This document shows positions 55,207-64,000 of a DNA stretch of 64,000 nucleotides, in pieces. Source of the DNA: Candidatus Roseilinea sp. GTDB lineage: Bacteria > Chloroflexota > Anaerolineae > J036 > Brachytrichaceae. The notes under the pieces were generated by a model. It was not told the DNA's origin. It worked only from the letters and a program-made list of their open reading frames with translations, and ran no database searches. The translations under genes were made by a program, and so were the position numbers. The DNA is taken from the NCBI GenBank assembly GCA_026003755.1, contig BPHV01000001.1:780393-844392 (forward strand), given 5' to 3'. Numbering within the stretch: the first letter of the stretch is position 1; every line of letters starts with the position of its first letter.

Positions 55207-56064
55207 TCAACTGCTCAGCACCCGGTCCAGCGCCTCGCCGGTGACGCGCACCGCCTCCTCAACCGACATGGCGCGGATCGCTTGGTTGAACGGCTCCACG
55301 GTGATGGGGCCGTCGTAACCGATCTTGCGCAACGCAGACAGGAAACCCCGAATGTCAATGACGCCGCTGGCACCCACCATCTGGCGCTCGCCATCTATTT
55401 GCTCATCAGGGGCGCGCCCGGCGGTTGCGTCGTTGACGTGTACGTACACCACCTCACGCGGGTCGAGGCATTCGAGGTCGCGCACCGCTGCGTGAGCGGT
55501 GTACCAATGGAAACAGTCCAACAACAAGCCGACATTGTGCGTATGTGCGCCTACGGCCGCCGCCAGTGCGCGCATCCCGTCCAGAGTGTGGACGAAGTCG
55601 TGCTTGAACCTTGCGCGCAGCGTGGCCGGGCCGATAAACTCCATCCCCAGGCGCAGGCCGTGCTCGGCCAACACAGCAGCCACGCGCTGTAGGCGCGGGA
55701 CCGCAAAGTCCCAGTGTTGGTAGAAGTTGAGCGTATTCGAGCCTGGCGCGATCCACGTCACGCAGCGTGTGCATCCCAACGCTGCAGCGAGGCGCGCCTC
55801 TTCGGCCAGCCGCATCAGACTCTCCTCGAAAGCGGCGTCGCTATCGCCCTCGCGCCACTTCGCGCTTAGGCCGATTGCGCCCGGACGCAAGCCGGTCTGC
55901 GCGAACCACTCCTGGGCGGCTTGGAGCGACTGCGATTCGGCGAATTTCATCAAGTAATCTAGATCTAGGTCTACGCCGGCGAAGCCATACTGCTTGGCTA
56001 GCGCACACGTCCGGTCGAACGGGACCGCATGTCCTAGCGCTCCGGTGTTGAGATTTTTGAACAT
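55207..56064 (-). CDS. Sugar phosphate isomerase/epimerase-like TIM-barrel protein
   Basis: This 285-aa protein has the xylose-isomerase-like fold: FAGVDLDLDYLMKFAES, LGMEFIGPATLRARFKHDF and HNVGLLLDCFHWYTAHA with LVYVHVNDAT-type metal ligands near residue 200, then GFLSALRKIGYDGPITVEPF. Members are isomerases, epimerases or hydrolases of sugars and polyols; the substrate is unknown. Confidence 0.82.
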   Translation of the reverse strand: MFKNLNTGALGHAVPFDRTCALAKQYGFAGVDLDLDYLMKFAESQSLQAAQEWFAQTGLRPGAIGLSAKWREGDSDAAFEESLMRLAEEARLAAALGCTRCVTWIAPGSNTLNFYQHWDFAVPRLQRVAAVLAEHGLRLGMEFIGPATLRARFKHDFVHTLDGMRALAAAVGAHTHNVGLLLDCFHWYTAHAAVRDLECLDPREVVYVHVNDATAGRAPDEQIDGERQMVGASGVIDIRGFLSALRKIGYDGPITVEPFNQAIRAMSVEEAVRVTGEALDRVLSS

Positions 56065-56210
56065 GCGATGAGTGTAGCGCGAGGCCGGATCCCCTCAGGT
56101 CCAAAGCATAGGGTATACAATCATCTTGTGAATGTAGCTTTATAGAAAGGCATACTTGCTCGTGCTGTGCCGCGCATCCATGCAACGGGTGCAATGCTGG
56201 GTTCTGCGCT

Positions 56211-57121
56211 ATGGAGTACAAGGACTATTACAAGACGCTCGGGGTAGACCGCAACGCCGATCAGGAGACGATCAAGAAGGCGTTTCGCAAGTTGGCGCGT
56301 CAGTACCACCCGGACGCCAACAAAGGCGACAAAAAGGCCGAAGAGAAGTTCAAGGAGATCAACGAGGCCTACGAAGTGCTCAGCGATCCGGAGAAACGCA
56401 AGCTGTACGATCGGATGGGCACCAGCTACCGGGAGTATCAGCGCGCCGGCGGGAACCCACGCGACTACGACTGGAGCCAGTGGGCGAACAGCGGCGACTT
56501 CCCCTTTGGCTTCGGCCAGGGCGCGCGCCGCGTATACGAGCAGGATATTGACCTGGGCGAGTTTATCCGCCAGATATTCAGCGGCGGGCAGACGGTCAGC
56601 CAGCCGCGCGATTTTCAACAGGGCGTGGAGATCACGCTGGAAGAGGCGTATCACGGCACGACCCGGCTGGTGCTGCAAACGCCCCGGCCAGCCTGATATC
56701 GAGGTGAAAATCCCACCCGGTGTGAAGACCGGCTCGCGCGTGCGCGTGCGCGGGCATGGCGGCAAGAACGCGCGCGGGCAAGCCGGCGACCTCTACCTCG
56801 TGATTGAAGTCAAGCCGCACCCGACCTACGAGCGCAAAGACGATGACCTCTATCGCGATATGCCGGTAGACGCCTTCACTGCCATGTTGGGCGGCGAAGC
56901 GCAAGTGGACACCCTGGCCGGGCCGATCGCGGTCAAAGTGCCGCCCGGCACATCGTCCGGCAAACTCATCCGCGTGCGCGGGCGCGGCATGCCGAAACTC
57001 AACAAGCCCGGAGAATATGGGCGACTTGTATCTGCGCGTCTCGATCACCGTGCCCACCGACCTCACCGATGCAGAACGGGAGCAACTGGCAAAGATCGCC
57101 CGTCGTCGCGCCGGCCGCTAA
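56211..57121 (+). pseudogene. CbpA/DnaJ-type co-chaperone with two +1 frameshifts
   Basis: The J-domain is intact ([20 protein letters not shown], with HPD in [14 protein letters not shown]), followed by a G/F-poor linker and the C-terminal substrate-binding domains. The frame breaks at a CCCC run (56682-56685): removing one C restores [20 protein letters not shown]. It breaks again at GGG (57019-57021): removing one G restores YGDLYLRVSITVPTDLTDAE up to a TAA at 57121. With both corrected, the protein is about 302 aa and normal. Sequencing error is more likely than inactivation. The J-domain recruits DnaK. Confidence 0.85.
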
Positions 57122-57145
57122 CACGACGCGAGCGATGACGGTGGC

Positions 57146-58018
57146 CTAACCCACTCGCTTGGCCATGATCACCCGCTCACGCAACATCGGCTTGAAACCC
57201 AGCGCCTTGTAGGCCGGCGCCGATGCGCGCAAGTGCCCTCCGCTGCCCGGCTCTACATCCAGCGTGGACGACGCATCGGCTGCGGCATCCAGCACCGCCT
57301 TCAACACCTGCATCTCGTGCGGCGTGCTCCACAGGGCCTGATCCAGCCAGAGCGTGATGACGCAATGCGCCGGCCCGCCCCGCAGATGGGCCACGCCCAC
57401 TTCATCGGGTGGGCGAATCAGCAAGTAAATCTGGCCGCCGTTCAACTGCGCCATGTGCCATGGGAGCAGGTCGGCCTGGACGAGGTCGCTGCACCAGGCA
57501 TCCCCCTGACTCGCTGCCACGCCGACCCAGTAGTGCAACTGCGCATCGGCTTCGCGGCCGGCGAGCGGCTCGACGCGGGCGCGCTCGGCGCGGATGGGGA
57601 GCGCATGGCCGAGTTGACGACGCATGAACTGCGGACGATAGCGCCGGTAGCCACACGCCAACGCGCAGCGCGTCGCCGGCAGGTTATCCGAGGGCACGGC
57701 CATCCATACCCAGCGCAAGCCCGCCTGACGCACCATGCCCTCTGCGCTCTCGAGCATCGTGCGCGCCAGGCCGCGACGCCGCAGATCCGGCGCAACAGCC
57801 AACAGGCGAATGCGCGCCGCGACGTTGCCGCGCTCGATCAACATCAGGCCCGCCGGCTCGAAGTTCAGCATGCACACGTAGGGCGATCCCGAGACCGGCA
57901 GCACCATACCGGCCAGCGCCTCCCGCCCGAGCGGACGACGCATCCACGCACCGAACGACTCATCGAGCGCCCCCACGTCGTCGGCGTCAAGCTGGGTCAG
58001 CAGGCGCCTCAACTCCAT
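57146..58018 (-). CDS. GNAT family N-acetyltransferase
   Basis: This ~290-aa protein was started at MELRRLLTQLDADDVGALDE (58018); in-frame ATGs exist upstream (58057 and 58180). The acetyl-CoA motif is RIRLLAVAPDLRRRGLARTM (R-x-x-G-x-A) and is followed by a second-half domain with WSTPHEMQVLKAVLDAAADA, possibly a degenerate second GNAT module. The substrate is unknown. Confidence 0.78.
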   Translation of the reverse strand: MELRRLLTQLDADDVGALDESFGAWMRRPLGREALAGMVLPVSGSPYVCMLNFEPAGLMLIERGNVAARIRLLAVAPDLRRRGLARTMLESAEGMVRQAGLRWVWMAVPSDNLPATRCALACGYRRYRPQFMRRQLGHALPIRAERARVEPLAGREADAQLHYWVGVAASQGDAWCSDLVQADLLPWHMAQLNGGQIYLLIRPPDEVGVAHLRGGPAHCVITLWLDQALWSTPHEMQVLKAVLDAAADASSTLDVEPGSGGHLRASAPAYKALGFKPMLRERVIMAKRVG

Positions 58019-58158
58019 GATTCCAGCCGGGACGACCTGCGCACCGATCGTAGGCATACAGGTGACGAATCTATCACACACCGTATGTGGTGATCGGCGC
58101 CGGTCGTGCGTCTGGCCAATCGGGAGATCGAGGGGTGAGCATATACTCAGCCCCGTGA

Positions 58159-58806
58159 ATGCACAACACGCCCAAATCAATGATCGAGGCCGGGCGCGTC
58201 ATTGCCATCCTGCGCGGCGACTACACCGGATACTTCCGACAGATCGCGCGCGCCCTGGCAGACGCCGGCATCACTGCGGTCGAAGTCACCCTGAACTCCC
58301 CTGGCGCGCTCGACGGCTTGCACGCAATGAAAGCGGAGCTAGGCGACCGGTTCTTGATCGGCGCGGGCACCGTGTTGAACGAGTCTCAGGCATTCGAGGC
58401 CATCAGCGCCGGCGCGCAGTTCATCGTCGCGCCGAACACCAATCCGCGCGTGGTTTCGATATGCGTCGAGCGCGACATCTGCGTGATCCCCGGCGCATAT
58501 ACCCCCACCGAGATCATGAACGCCGTCGAGCTGGGCGCGCATTTGATCAAGCTCTTCCCCGCCGAGCTGGGCTACTTCAAAGCCGTGCGCGCGCCGTTGA
58601 ATCACGTGCCATTCGTCGCCACCGGTGGCGTATCGCCGGACAACGCCGCCGAGTACATCAAAGCCGGCGCCGTCGCCGTCGGGATGGGTAGCCAGCTTAT
58701 CGGCGAGTATGTCAAGCAAGCCGGCGGCATCGCCGCGCTCGGCGAACGAGCGCGGCGGTTGGTGCGCGCGCTGACGTTCGAGTCGCCAGAGGTTCGAGTG
58801 AGTTAG
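58159..58806 (+). CDS. KDPG/KHG aldolase
   Basis: This 215-aa class I aldolase cleaves 2-keto-3-deoxy-6-phosphogluconate or related keto-acids. It has VIAILRGDYTGYFRQIARAL with the catalytic glutamate region VEVTLNSPGALDGL, FLIGAGTVLNESQA, the Schiff-base lysine in LIKLFPAELGYFKAV, and FVATGGVSPDNAAEYI. TATACT at 58142-58147 may be its -10 box, giving a very short leader. Confidence 0.9.
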   Translation: MHNTPKSMIEAGRVIAILRGDYTGYFRQIARALADAGITAVEVTLNSPGALDGLHAMKAELGDRFLIGAGTVLNESQAFEAISAGAQFIVAPNTNPRVVSICVERDICVIPGAYTPTEIMNAVELGAHLIKLFPAELGYFKAVRAPLNHVPFVATGGVSPDNAAEYIKAGAVAVGMGSQLIGEYVKQAGGIAALGERARRLVRALTFESPEVRVS

Positions 58807-58820
58807 GAGCGACGGGCGCA

Positions 58821-60072
58821 TTGACTGCCTCTGCACTCACACGCGCGCAGCTCACCTATCGCTACGACCGGCTACGCGCCATCCCCCAGGGCGTCATCGA
58901 GACTGCCAGCACCACCTTTCTGCTGCTGATCGCCGTCAAAGCCTTCGATGCCGGCCCAACCCCAAAGTCGCTGATTGCTGCCGCCGGCAACATCGGTTTG
59001 CTGCTGTCATTGTGGCTGGTGCCATGGGTAGAACGCTCAGGCCAGCCGATCATGCGCGTCGCAGCGTGGATGATGGCCGGCGGGGCGCTGGCGATGCTGT
59101 GCGCCGCCGCTTTGCCGACGCTCGCGGTATTGGTGATCGCAACGGTAATCGCCATCGGCGGGGCCAACGCCATCATCCCACTCCTGACGGCAACCTACCA
59201 GGATAACTACGCCCCGCGGGAGCGCGGCCGATACGTCGCGCGCACCTTCGTCATCCGCGTGGCTGCGGCGGCAGCCTTCGCCGAGTTGGCCGGGCGACTG
59301 CTCACTACCGATCTGGCGCGCTTCCGCTGGCTGTTGGCCGCATTTGCAATCGCCTTCGCTGCTGCCGCCTATTGCCTATCCCGCATCCCATCACGCGCGC
59401 TGCACAGCACGCCGGCTCAGCCGCGCAGCAACGCCCTCCGCCCGCCCAGACATCGTCTCGCGCGGCGCGTTCTTCGGCGCGTTCGACTCACTCAAAATCC
59501 TGCGCACCGACCGAACGCTGCGCTGGACGTTGGCCTCATGGATGCTGATGGGCTTCGCCAACCTGATGATGTGGCCGCTGCGCGTCGAGTTCCTGGCCAA
59601 TCCAAAGTACGGCCTGGCCCTCGATCCACAGCAAATCGCCCTCTACACAATCTTGATCCCCAGCGCAGCCCGGCTCGCGCTCACGCCGCTGTGGGGCCGA
59701 TTATTCGACCGGATGAACTTCTTTCTGCTGCGCATCATTCTGAATGTTGGATTCGCGCTGGGCATCGCGTCGTTCTTCACGGGGGGCGGCGCGTTCGGCC
59801 TGGCCGCCGGCGCGGCCATCTTCGGCGCGTCGAACGCCGGCGGCGAGATCGCCTGGAGCCTGTGGGTGACCAAGTTCGCGCCGGCAGATCGCGTGGCCGA
59901 ATACATGAGCGTTCACACGTTCTTCACCGGCGTGCGCGGGATCGCCGCGCCGATCCTGGCCTTTCAGTTAACACAGACACTGGACATCGGCGCCATCGCA
60001 CTGATGTGTACTGCGCTCATCCTGTTTGCATCCCTGATCCTCGTGCCGGAGATGAAGGGGCGCGCGCGCTGA
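58821..60072 (+). pseudogene. Major facilitator superfamily protein with one +1 frameshift
   Basis: The first half has TYRYDRLRAIPQGVIETAST and helices to about residue 190; the frame breaks in the C-rich stretch around 59430-59447. One frame over, ISRGAFFGAFDSLKILRTDR continues, with WMLMGFANLMMWPLRVEFLA and helices 7-12, ending EMKGRAR at 60072. The joined protein would be about 416 aa. Sequencing error is likelier than loss. The substrate is unknown. Confidence 0.8.
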
Positions 60073-60084
60073 TAGCACCGCCCG

Positions 60085-61100
60085 CTACACCCGAAACAGA
60101 TGTGGCCCGAAGTCGGCCTCGTAGTATGGCGCGACCATTCCCCCCTTGGGCACAGTCGCGTCCACTTTGGCCCGGTCTTCATCGGTGATCTTCACATCTA
60201 GCGCCTTGAGGTTGTCTTCGAGTTGTTCCATGGTGCGCGGGCCGATGATGGGCGAGGTGATGCCGGGCTGGTTGATGCACCAGGCCAGCGCGAATTGCGA
60301 CAACGTGCAGCCGCCGCGCTCTTGCACATAGGCCTTATACACCTCCGTCGCCGCGAGCGCTGCATCGTTCCAACGCCGGGACAGGACTGGGTTATCTTTG
60401 TAATCGAAAAAGCGCGTGCCTTCTGGAGGCGGCGCGTTGCGATCGTATTTGCCGGTCAACAGGCCGCCGGCCAGCGGGCTCCACGGGATCAGCCCAAAGC
60501 CATAGGTCTGCGCGAAGGGGATCAGCTCACGCTCGATACGCCGGTCGAGCAAGTGATATGGCGGCTGTTCGCATACAAAGCGGTTCAACCCGAGCTCGCG
60601 CGAGACCATCAGCGACTCCATCAATTGCCATGCGGCGAAGGTGGTTGTGCCGATGTAGCGCACCTTGCCCGCGCGCACCAGGTCATCCAGCGCGCGCAGT
60701 GTCTCGTCAATTGGAATGGAGGACTGCGGCCGGTGAATCTGATACAAGTCAATCCAATCGGTTTGCAGTCGTTTCAGACTCGCTTCGCACTGCTGGATGA
60801 TGTGTCGGCGGCTGTTGCCGCTCATGTTGGGATCGTCGTCGGCCATGACTCCGTGAACCTTCGTGGCCAGTATGATGCGAATCGCGCTGGCCATTGCGTT
60901 TGAGCGCTTCGCCGACGACTTCCTCACTGCGACCACGCGTGTAGACATTGGCGGTGTCGAGAAAGTTAATGCCGGCGTCAATCGCGCGGTCAATGATGGC
61001 GTACGAGTCGTCAGGTGAGGTCTTGCCGCCGAACATCATGCAACCCAGGCCCAAGATGCTCACTTTTACGCCTGTGCGTCCAAGGGGGTCGGTATTCCAT
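60085..61100 (-). pseudogene. Aldo/keto reductase with two +1 frameshifts
   Basis: A natural start at 61100 (AAGGAGA upstream) reads MEYRPLGRTGVKVSILGLGC once one G is removed from the GGGGG run at 61084-61088 (C-run in coding sense). A second extra base at about 60880 breaks KRNGQRDRIILATKVHG. The remaining enzyme is complete: NFLDTANVYTRGRSEE with the catalytic tyrosine, DWIDLYQIHRPQ and GITSPIIGPRTMEQLEDNLK. Members are NADPH-dependent carbonyl reductases. Sequencing error is the likely cause. Confidence 0.82.
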
Positions 61101-61111
61101 CGAGTTTCTCC

Positions 61112-61970
61112 TTATCGGTGAGTGTCATTCGTGTCGTTGGCGTCGGTGTCGGCAGTATCGGCGGCCCTGTTAGCGAGCCACTTTCGGGCGATGCGCGTCA
61201 GAGTGCCGTCGTTGCTCATCTGCAACAGGACGCGATTGAGTTCACTCGCCAGTCGCCCATCCGCGCCAAGCATCGCTATCGTGTGCTCAACTGGGCGAAG
61301 CCTCAGGCAGCGTACCGCTGCCGTGTTGTCCCACTCGTCAATTGGCGCGCATCCTGCCTGAACGGCGATTAGCCCGCTGACAATTGCCACCTCACATTTG
61401 CCCATGCGAATTTCCGTCAAGGCATCCCTTTCATCCCGCTGCCACGCGGCGCGTCATGCCCGGTGTGCGTCGCTCCAACCAGCGCGTCAGGCGGTCAGCC
61501 TCGCTGCCCAGCGCGGCAACGACGCAGCGCCCGCGCAAATCCTCGGGGCGATCCATACGCAACGCCGCAAACGTCGCCGCGCGCAAGCCGGCGTCGAAAT
61601 ACGGGCGGCTATAGCGAAAATCGGCCGTCCGCGTTGGGTCCACGACCAGGGCCGACATCGCGACATCAGTGTAGCCGGCAAGCAGCGCATCGTAGAAGCC
61701 ATCGTAGCCCACCGGCACGGCCTCCACACGCAACCCCAAGCGACGCGCCGCCTCATGCGCCACGTCGGCATCCATCCCTTCCCAGCCATCCGCGCCATAG
61801 AACGAAAACGGCCGGATCCCCGGATCAATGCCGACGCGCAACACACCACGCGCGCGCAGCGCCTGCCAGCGCTGCTCAGACTCCGCTGCCGGACGCAACG
61901 CGAGAAGGATCCCTATCGCGCCGACCAGCACTGCACAAAGCGCCAGAGCACGCCGCCGAAGGATCTTCAA
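61112..61970 (-). pseudogene. Extracellular solute-binding protein (SBP_bac_3) with one +1 frameshift
   Basis: This type 3 solute-binding protein has an N-terminal membrane segment (LALCAVLVGAIGILLALRPA), then RWQALRARGVLRVGIDPGIR, FSFYGADGWEGMDADVAHEA and YDGFYDALLAGYTDVAMSAL. The frame breaks near 61435, where dropping one C restores DERDALTEIRMGKCEVAIVS and the rest down to 61112. A TTG start at 61970 overlaps the L,D-transpeptidase stop as TTGA. Ligands are usually amino acids. Permease and ATPase genes are not adjacent. Confidence 0.75.
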
Positions 61971-62672
61971 TGCACCACCACGACCGTGCCTTGTGGCGCC
62001 CAGCCATACAACCAGGCGGCCTTGCCAATGGGAATATTGACGCAGCCGTGACTCATGGGCTGGCCAAAATTGTTGTGCCAATATGTGCCGTGCAAGGCAT
62101 AGCCACCCTTGAAGTACATCACATAGGGCACGTTGGGCAAATCGTAACCTCTGCCCCGCATGTGTTGCGAATCAAATTTGCGATAGATGCGAAAGACGCC
62201 GCGCACCGTCGGCGTATCCTGCGCCCCGGTCGAAACCAGCGTGGTCATCACCATCCGGCCATCCTCCCAGGCGATCAGCCGCTGCTCGTCCAGGATGACT
62301 TCAATCCACTTTCCCCCGGCGCATCGGCACGGATTTCGCGTCATACACCGCCGCGTCCGGCGCATCCTGCGGCAAGGATGCAGCCACCGTCGGTTGGACG
62401 CGGACGGGTTGCGCCGGCGCTTGTGCCACCGCCGCAACGCGCGACGATGGAGCGGTGGGAAGCGTCGGGGCCACAGCAGGCGAAGCAGCCTGGCGGGCAT
62501 CTTCTGGCGCCGTGACCTGTCGGGGTTGAGTCTGCGCGGCTTCGCGAGCTAAGCGCTGGGCCGCCGGTCGCGCCTGGCGCTCCGCCGAGACGACCAGCGG
62601 GACGGCGGCCAACAGCAGTGCCATCATCACACACAGCGCAACTAATCGCAGCAGCCTTGCGAGAAACGCCAT
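61967..62672 (-). pseudogene. L,D-transpeptidase (YkuD) with one +1 frameshift
   Basis: The N-terminal part has a signal peptide (FLARLLRLVALCVMMALLLA) and a ~70-residue Ala/Pro-rich linker in one frame. A CCCCC run at 62313-62317 shifts it; dropping one base gives MRRGKWIEVILDEQRLIAWE and the YkuD domain. The catalytic histidine and cysteine are in YALHGTYWHNNFGQPMSHGC. The enzyme makes 3-3 peptidoglycan crosslinks. Alternative start 62711. It overlaps the solute-binding protein gene. Confidence 0.8.
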
Positions 62673-62755
62673 CGTCAGCAGCGGTATTGTAGGCCAACCG
62701 ATGCGGGTCAAGGATCAAACGCACAGAGCAGCCGTCCGCCCCGTCCTTAAATTTT

Positions 62756-63637
62756 TCATGGGGTCTCGCCGCGCAGAAAACACAGCATCCCCTCGACGAT
62801 GCCCTGCGCTACCACCTGCGGCCGGCCTTCCAGCAACTGCCGGTCGAGATCCATGAAGCCGGTCTCGATGATCGCAGCCGGCGTCTCAGGCGCAATCTCA
62901 TCAAAGGCGTGATACTGCGTCATGTCGCGCGTGACGGTGTTGGCATGGAAGCGCAGGCCGGTGCGCGCCCCATAACGCGCCGTCAAACAGGCGACTAGGC
63001 GATCCGCCTCATCCGGCGCTCGGCTGTGCGCGGCGCGCGCCACCTTGAAGCCGGTGGCGAAATCGTTAATGCGCGCGCACGAGTCGGCATGGATGCTGAG
63101 CAAGGCGCGCGCCCGATAGCCACGCAACCGCGGATCAAACTCATCCAGCACATCCACGATGTAGCCTTCGGCGCGCAACACCTCGGCCACGCGAGTCGCA
63201 TGTGCAAAATTCAGCGCGGCCTCGGTCAAGCCATCGTCGCACACCGCGCCGCTATCGTGGCCGCGATGCCCGCTGACGATGCCGATGCGCGCTGCATCCT
63301 GCGTCGCCATGGCCGCGCTGCGCGTCGCTGCGAGCCACGCGGCATCGGCTGTAGCTTGCGCCTGCGCATCTGCCGACAGCCAGCGCGGCGCATCCTGCAG
63401 CGCGATGATCGCCGCACCGGTGAGCGCCATCGCCAACGCCAGCCCAATCAACCGGCGGCGAGCTGCGCGTGGAAAGACGGCCGCCGTCTCATGCTCCGGC
63501 GCAGGAGCGGCGCCGGCAGCAGCGACCTGCCGCGACTGGGCGCGCGCCCGGCTTTTGCCGGCGGCTTGGGCGCGACGGATGCTGCTGCGCTGCACGCGCC
63601 GATCCTTGGCGCGCTTGTGCGTCGGAGCGCGCTTCAC
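62756..63637 (-). CDS. N-acetylmuramoyl-L-alanine amidase (Amidase_3)
   Basis: This 293-aa zinc amidase has a basic cytoplasmic N-terminus of ~65 residues, one helix (LIGLALAMALTGAAIIALQD), then the catalytic domain. Zinc ligands appear in GIVSGHRGHDSGAV (His), GLTEAALNFAHATRV (Glu) and SIHADSCARIND (His), with the catalytic Glu in AAIIETGFMDLD. It cleaves the MurNAc-L-Ala bond and lies 44-84 bp downstream of... the transpeptidase start region, so both are cell-wall enzymes. Its start overlaps the preceding acetyltransferase by ATGA. Confidence 0.88.
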   Translation of the reverse strand: MKRAPTHKRAKDRRVQRSSIRRAQAAGKSRARAQSRQVAAAGAAPAPEHETAAVFPRAARRRLIGLALAMALTGAAIIALQDAPRWLSADAQAQATADAAWLAATRSAAMATQDAARIGIVSGHRGHDSGAVCDDGLTEAALNFAHATRVAEVLRAEGYIVDVLDEFDPRLRGYRARALLSIHADSCARINDFATGFKVARAAHSRAPDEADRLVACLTARYGARTGLRFHANTVTRDMTQYHAFDEIAPETPAAIIETGFMDLDRQLLEGRPQVVAQGIVEGMLCFLRGETP

Positions 63638-64000
63638 GCGATCCCCCCCGGCGCTTCGCGCGTCAGCACTTTGCGCATGACCGGCAGCTTCTCGCCCACC
63701 GGCGCGAACCCCAGCCGGCGATACAGCCTCTGCGCCACGCGATTGCCGGCCTGCGTGTTGAGCGAGACCAAGCGCGCGCCAGCCTGCGCCAACCGCATCA
63801 CCACGTCACAAAGCAATCCCGCGCCAATTCCCCGACGGCGCAATTCCGGCCAAACGGCCAACCGCACAACGTGCCCATTCTCCCCATTTAGGACCGCACA
63901 CGCATAGCCCACCAGCGCCCCGCCGTACACGGCCACTGTGGTTGCGAACGCCCGCGCCGCGGCGCGCCGCATCAGCACAGGCGCGTAGCGCCATGGCTCA
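63634..64000 (-). CDS. GNAT family N-acetyltransferase, N-terminus cut by window end
   Basis: The frame is open to base 64000 (EPWRYAPVLMRRAAARAFAT is readable), so the GTG at 63978 is probably internal. The acetyl-CoA motif VRLAVWPELRRRGIGAGLLC (R-x-x-G-x-G) is followed by VSLNTQAGNRVAQRLYRRLG and GFAPVGEKLPVMRKVL. It overlaps the amidase gene by 4 nt (ATGA). The substrate is unknown. Confidence 0.82.
   Translation of the reverse strand, partial: EPWRYAPVLMRRAAARAFATTVAVYGGALVGYACAVLNGENGHVVRLAVWPELRRRGIGAGLLCDVVMRLAQAGARLVSLNTQAGNRVAQRLYRRLGFAPVGEKLPVMRKVLTREAPGGIA

Noticed and set aside
56105-56210. CIRCE (HrcA) element upstream of the DnaJ-like gene
   Set aside because: The TTAGCACTC-N9-GAGTGCTAA palindrome is absent; only a possible TACAAT -10-like box near 56115 is seen.
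56682-62317. Programmed +1 frameshifting in dnaJ, MFS, aldo/keto reductase, solute-binding protein and ykuD
   Set aside because: No shared slippery site or stimulatory structure is visible, the functions are unrelated, and most shifts sit in homopolymer runs typical of sequencing error.

Overview
This is a high-GC bacterial chromosome segment (64 kb). The layout and protein style suggest Chloroflexota, probably Anaerolineae-like. The hints are a lipoprotein with a long Pro/Thr/Ala linker, heptamer-periodic intergenic repeats, a zinc-free short S14 beside zinc-type S4 and L36, and the ribosomal gene order. The phylum is an inference. No rRNA gene is present and only one tRNA gene was found.

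Layout. 1-10.5 kb: a beta-propeller protein cut by the window edge, two convergent PLP-enzyme genes, and a PadR-regulated operon (padR, FecB-like lipoprotein, FecC-like permease, FecE-like ATPase, THEP1-type NTPase) whose genes all overlap by about 4 nt. An orphan GAF/GAF histidine kinase and an orphan LolD-type ATPase follow. 10.6-16.5 kb: tRNA-Val(UAC), then on the minus strand ffh-rpsP-khpA-rimM, ygfZ, a DfsB-like protein, a membrane cytochrome c and a class I glutamine amidotransferase-like hydrolase. 16.5-39.8 kb: a minus-strand ribosomal superoperon running rpsL-rpsG-fusA-tuf-S10-spc-alpha-truA-rplM-rpsI-rplS, about 23 kb. It starts at a consensus promoter (TTGACA-N16-TATAAT) followed by a hairpin-rich leader. 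Inside it are a 129-aa unknown ORF coupled to adk and map, and heptamer repeat arrays in the wider gaps. infA and trmD are absent from their usual places.

39.9-56 kb: a PfkB kinase, an LCP cell-wall ligase, an MFS transporter with a coupled 69-aa ORF, a class IV aminotransferase-like protein, a PAP2 phosphatase, a polyprenyl diphosphate synthase, an acetyltransferase, an alpha/beta hydrolase plus glcDEF, RecQ, msrPQ and a sugar-phosphate isomerase-like protein. 56-64 kb: CbpA/DnaJ, an acetyltransferase, KDPG aldolase, a second MFS protein, an aldo/keto reductase, a solute-binding protein, an L,D-transpeptidase, an N-acetylmuramoyl-L-alanine amidase and an edge-cut acetyltransferase.

Two features need caution. 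tuf carries about ten small insertions that break its frame although every fragment still reads as EF-Tu. Five genes between 56.2 and 62.7 kb carry one or two +1 shifts, mostly in homopolymer runs. Base-calling or assembly error is the simplest explanation. I see no defence island, CRISPR array, prophage or insertion sequence. The most unusual non-coding signal is the family of 7-bp-periodic intergenic arrays.
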